A stretch of 64,000 nucleotides of DNA from Pedobacter alluvionis (GTDB lineage: Bacteria; Bacteroidota; Bacteroidia; Sphingobacteriales; Sphingobacteriaceae). This document shows positions 63,187-64,000 of this stretch, one piece after another. Location of the stretch: contig NZ_RCCK01000010.1 of the NCBI RefSeq assembly GCF_003664035.1, forward strand, positions 310,001 through 374,000, read 5' to 3'. Both the position numbers and the translations under genes were made by a program. Numbering within the stretch: the first letter of the stretch is position 1; each line of letters starts with the position of its first letter. The notes below the pieces were generated by a model. That model saw only the letters and a list, made by a program, of their open reading frames with translations. It had not been told where the DNA came from and made no database searches.

Positions 63187-64000
63187 ATGTATCCTAAAAC
63201 AATGAAAGCCGCTGTTATCCATCAATATGGAGAACCTCTGGCCATAGAAGAACTTAAGGTAAGACCGCTCAACCAATACGAGATTCTGGTGAAAGTAATT
63301 TCATGTGGTGTATGCCATACCGACCTGCACGCCTGTAATGGAGACTGGCCGGTAAAATCAAAAATGCCATTGGTACCTGGTCATGAAGCCATCGGTTTGG
63401 TAGCCGCTATGGGGCATGATGTTAAAAGTGTTAAAGAAGGCGATGTAGTTGGCGTTCCATGGTTGTATAGTGCCTGTGGCTGTTGCGAATTTTGTTTAAC
63501 AGGTTGGGAAACATTATGCTATGAGCAGCAAAATGGCGGTTATAGTGTTGATGGCGGTTTCGCAGAATATGTAATTGCCGATTCCAGGTATGTTGCCCAT
63601 TTTCCTTCACATGTAAATTTTGCAGAAATGGCACCGATTATTTGTGCCGGGGTTACTGTTTACAAAGGTTTAAAAGAAACCGAAGTAAAAACAGGCGAAT
63701 GGGTTGCTATATCGGGCATTGGCGGACTAGGCCATCTGGGGGTTCAATATGCAAAAGCCATGGGTTTTCAGGTTGCTGCAATTGATGTTTCAAACGATAA
63801 ATTGGAAATGGCCAGAAAATTGGGTGCCGACATTGTAGTTAATGCGCTCGAACAGGATCCCGGGGAATTTCTTAAAAAACAAACAGGGGGAATGCATGGC
63901 GTATTGGTAACTGCTGTATCGCCTATCGCTTTTAGTCAGGGGCTTTCCGCATTGCGCAGAAAAGGTACTTTATCGCTAAATGGATTACCTCCAGGTAGTT
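63187..64000 (+). CDS. adhP: Zinc-dependent alcohol dehydrogenase, 3' end cut by window
   Basis: The frame is open to the window end (271 codons). Catalytic zinc ligands are Cys43 (ISCGVCHTD) and His66 with Glu67 (VPGHEAIG), and a Cys further on (PIICAGVTVYKGL). Structural zinc Cys residues are at 97, 100, 103 and 111. The NAD site is GIGGLGHLGVQYAKAMG followed by AAIDVS, with the Asp expected for NADH preference. Family is the bacterial AdhP type, which interconverts primary alcohols and aldehydes. The C-terminal fifth lies outside the window. ATG 63187 gives the N-terminal extension MYPKTMKAAV; ATG 63202 is an alternative. Confidence 0.95.
   Translation, partial: MYPKTMKAAVIHQYGEPLAIEELKVRPLNQYEILVKVISCGVCHTDLHACNGDWPVKSKMPLVPGHEAIGLVAAMGHDVKSVKEGDVVGVPWLYSACGCCEFCLTGWETLCYEQQNGGYSVDGGFAEYVIADSRYVAHFPSHVNFAEMAPIICAGVTVYKGLKETEVKTGEWVAISGIGGLGHLGVQYAKAMGFQVAAIDVSNDKLEMARKLGADIVVNALEQDPGEFLKKQTGGMHGVLVTAVSPIAFSQGLSALRRKGTLSLNGLPPGS

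Overview
The window looks like chromosomal DNA of a Bacteroidota species, most likely a Sphingobacteriaceae member such as Pedobacter. The evidence is SusC/SusD pairs, TonB-dependent receptors with carboxypeptidase-like N-terminal domains, Bacteroidota-type -7 boxes (TAnnTTTG), lipoproteins with the K-D-D export tail, a DUF2911 protein, and intergenic spaces filled with decayed palindromic repeats. No rRNA, tRNA, CRISPR array, prophage or intact insertion sequence was recognised. Both ends of the window cut genes: a GH64-like beta-glucanase on the left and a zinc alcohol dehydrogenase on the right.

Layout. 0-5.4 kb: glucanase fragment, katG, a MITE-like repeat and a basic protein of unknown function. 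5.5-7.6 kb: a SusC remnant followed by an intact SusD. 8.2-10.7 kb: a mannose-6-P-isomerase-type cupin, a fatty acid desaturase and the tail of a cyclopropane fatty acid synthase. 10.9-20.5 kb: an outer-membrane barrel receptor, then a complete SusC-SusD-S9 peptidase unit probably used for peptide uptake. 21.4-25.1 kb (mostly minus): an oligopeptide-binding lipoprotein, a small unknown protein and a sigma-54 response regulator. 25.4-32.3 kb: an arginine-type GNAT and M20 deacylase, a PIG-L deacetylase, an inserted PIN toxin-antitoxin pair, a 34-residue membrane peptide and a sodium symporter. 32.3-39.2 kb: a methyltransferase gene interrupted by an in-frame TGA, DUF2911, an unusual GH92, a Nudix hydrolase, an AlkC-like repair protein and a 3-hydroxyisobutyrate dehydrogenase-family enzyme. 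39.8-44.6 kb: a BlaI/M56/TonB-receptor operon with a clear operator. 45.2-51.1 kb: a GntP transporter and the conserved ybbP-ybbA/tesA neighbourhood. 51.3-56.2 kb: two DUF4870 membrane proteins, a lipoprotein, a SUFU-domain protein and a TPR-membrane-LuxR regulator. 56.4-60 kb: a siderophore receptor and a PepSY reductase-like protein. 60.3-64 kb: a P-loop kinase-like protein, a small secreted-protein pair, a double universal stress protein and the alcohol dehydrogenase.

The most interesting signal is regulatory. The two DUF4870 genes each carry, 70-77 bp upstream of their start codons, a helically phased array of nCTACm heptamers with the same 11-22-11 bp spacing. One of the arrays lies in the divergent promoter of the membrane-anchored LuxR-type regulator. 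This suggests a small regulon across 51.3-56.2 kb that I do not recognise from the literature. Other strong points are a GH92 whose conserved general-acid Glu position is Gln, a 12-nt insertion carrying a stop codon in the 5' end of a methyltransferase gene, an M56 protease fused to a charged repeat and a Pro/Ala linker, a P-loop protein lacking the Walker Lys, and several families of intergenic palindromes, some of them at the breakpoints of decayed genes.
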